A stretch of 5,427 bases of DNA from an uncultured Cloacibacillus sp. (GTDB lineage Bacteria; Synergistota; Synergistia; Synergistales; Synergistaceae): assembly GCA_900544635.1 (NCBI GenBank), contig UQVV01000138.1, positions 1 through 5,427 of the forward strand, written 5' to 3'. The notes under the pieces are model-generated. The model was not told the origin of the DNA. It searched no databases and saw nothing but the letters and a program-made list of their open reading frames with translations. The position numbers were made by a program, and so were the translations under genes. Every line of letters starts with the position of its first letter. Position 1 is the first letter of the stretch. Positions 4,547-5,427 of this stretch are shown in pieces.

Positions 4547-5427
4547 TTACTTGCCGGCTTCCTCCACGCATCTCTTCGTGTCGCGCGCGATAGCCATCTC
4601 TTCGTCTGTCGGGACGACCATGACGGTGACCTTCGAGTCGGGCGTGCTGATGACGACCTCTTTGCCGCGGCAGTTGTTCTTCTCGGCGTCGAACTTGATG
4701 CCCATGAATTCCATGTCTTTGCAGACAGCCTCGCGGAAGGTGATGCCGTTCTCGCCGATGCCGGCCGTGAATACGACGACGTCCACTCCGCCCATCTCGG
4801 CGGCGTAGGAGGCTATGTACTTCTTGACGCCGGTGATGAGGATGTCCTGCGCTATCTTAGAACGCTCGCAGCCCTTTTCGGCGGCTTCCTCAACGTCGCG
4901 GAGGTCGCTCGAAACGCCGGATACGCCGAGGAGTCCGGATTTCTTGTGGATGATGTCGCTGACCTTCTGCGCGTCGCCGAGCTTCTCCATGAGGTTGATG
5001 ACGACGAGCGGGTCGACGTTGCCGCTGCGCGTGCCCATGAGGAGGCCTTCGGCGGTGCCGAGTCCCATGGAGGTGTCGACGCACTTGCCTCCGTCGACCG
5101 CGGTGATGGAGCTTCCGTTGCCGAGGTGGCAGGTGACTATCTTGAGGTCCTTGATGTCTTTGCCGAGTATTTCGGCGGCGCGGTTCGCGACATATCCGTG
5201 GCTCGTGCCGTGGAAGCCGTAGCGGCGGATACGGTCTTTCTCATAATACTCGTAGGGGATGCCGTAGATGAAGGCCTTGGGCGGCATGGTCTGATGGAAA
5301 GCAGTGTCGAAGACGACGACGTTCGGCTTGCCGGGGAGCACGTCCATGACGGCCTTGAGGCCCATGAGGTTCGCGGGGTTGTGCAGCGGCGCGATGTCGA
5401 AGAGCGAGCGTATGTGCTCCTTGGCCT
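4547..5427 (-). CDS. ackA: Acetate kinase, N-terminal part outside window
   Basis: Acetate kinase interconverts acetyl phosphate plus ADP and acetate plus ATP, giving ATP in fermentation with Pta. The frame is open to the window edge; 292 residues are visible of about 400. The true start, with the conserved N-terminal Asn and Ser residues, lies beyond 5427, so the internal Met at 5365 is not the start. Visible motifs in order: APLHNPANLMG at the edge, VFDTAFHQTMP (catalytic Asp), RYGFHGTSHGYV (active-site His), CHLGNGSSITAV (Asn), MGTRSGNVDP (catalytic Arg), FTAGIGENG (nucleotide site) and VPTDEEMAIARDT (Glu). All expected active-site residues in this part are present. The segment DTSMGLGTAEGL differs from the common DTSMGFTPLEGL. 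It is the first visible gene of the ackA-yceD-rpmF unit; a pta gene may lie upstream. Confidence 0.97.
   Translation of the reverse strand, partial: AKEHIRSLFDIAPLHNPANLMGLKAVMDVLPGKPNVVVFDTAFHQTMPPKAFIYGIPYEYYEKDRIRRYGFHGTSHGYVANRAAEILGKDIKDLKIVTCHLGNGSSITAVDGGKCVDTSMGLGTAEGLLMGTRSGNVDPLVVINLMEKLGDAQKVSDIIHKKSGLLGVSGVSSDLRDVEEAAEKGCERSKIAQDILITGVKKYIASYAAEMGGVDVVVFTAGIGENGITFREAVCKDMEFMGIKFDAEKNNCRGKEVVISTPDSKVTVMVVPTDEEMAIARDTKRCVEEAGK

Noticed and set aside
4547..5365. Acetate kinase starting at the internal Met (5365)
   Set aside because: Conserved AckA sequence continues upstream to the window edge, so this Met is internal.
1..5427. CRISPR arrays, insertion sequences, tRNA or rRNA genes, prophage or defence genes
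   Set aside because: No regularly spaced repeats, transposase motifs, RNA-gene signatures or such proteins were seen; the glmS/thrH mosaic shows no terminal repeats or integrase.

Overview
The window holds a bacterial housekeeping cluster read on the minus strand, from high to low coordinates: acetate kinase (ackA, 5' part outside the window), a DUF177/YceD protein, ribosomal protein L32 (rpmF), the lipid regulator fapR, then plsX, fabH and fabK. The first ~540 bases are different. There fabK breaks off in mid-gene, and short pieces of two unrelated genes follow: thrH on the plus strand and glmS on the minus strand.

Organism: the ackA-yceD-rpmF-plsX-fabH order, a FapR-type regulator and a FabK-type (FMN) enoyl-ACP reductase point to a Firmicutes-like or Synergistota-like anaerobe. 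The main cluster is GC-rich but uses the isoleucine codon ATA freely. Together with the divergent FapR this makes me favour a Synergistaceae-type bacterium, but that is inference and has not been tested by a search.

Layout: 3677-5427 is a transcription unit ackA > yceD > rpmF with a 3-nt gap between the first two genes; it ends in a strong intrinsic terminator at 3613-3652. A spacer of about 200 nt carries a sigma70-like promoter (3522-3550) and a perfect 7-3-7 palindrome (3489-3505). It drives fapR > plsX > fabH > fabK, where the fapR/plsX and plsX/fabH genes overlap by 7-8 nt. The logic is that of a FapR regulon: a repressor sensing fatty-acid precursors sits first in an operon for chain initiation (FabH), acyl transfer to phosphate for phospholipid synthesis (PlsX) and the last elongation reduction (FabK).

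1-540 looks like a three-source mosaic: glmS piece (about 1-219), thrH piece (about 220-542, with its own ribosome binding site), then fabK. Codon use differs among the three pieces, and at the thrH/fabK join both genes can be read over the same ~20 bases on opposite strands. An assembly or amplification chimera is the simplest explanation. By chance or otherwise, the minus frame stays open from the fabK start right through to base 1.

I found no new defence or mobile system. The most interesting biology is FapR: residues expected to bind malonyl-CoA are replaced, and the probable operator is a palindrome unlike the one I know for Bacillus FapR.
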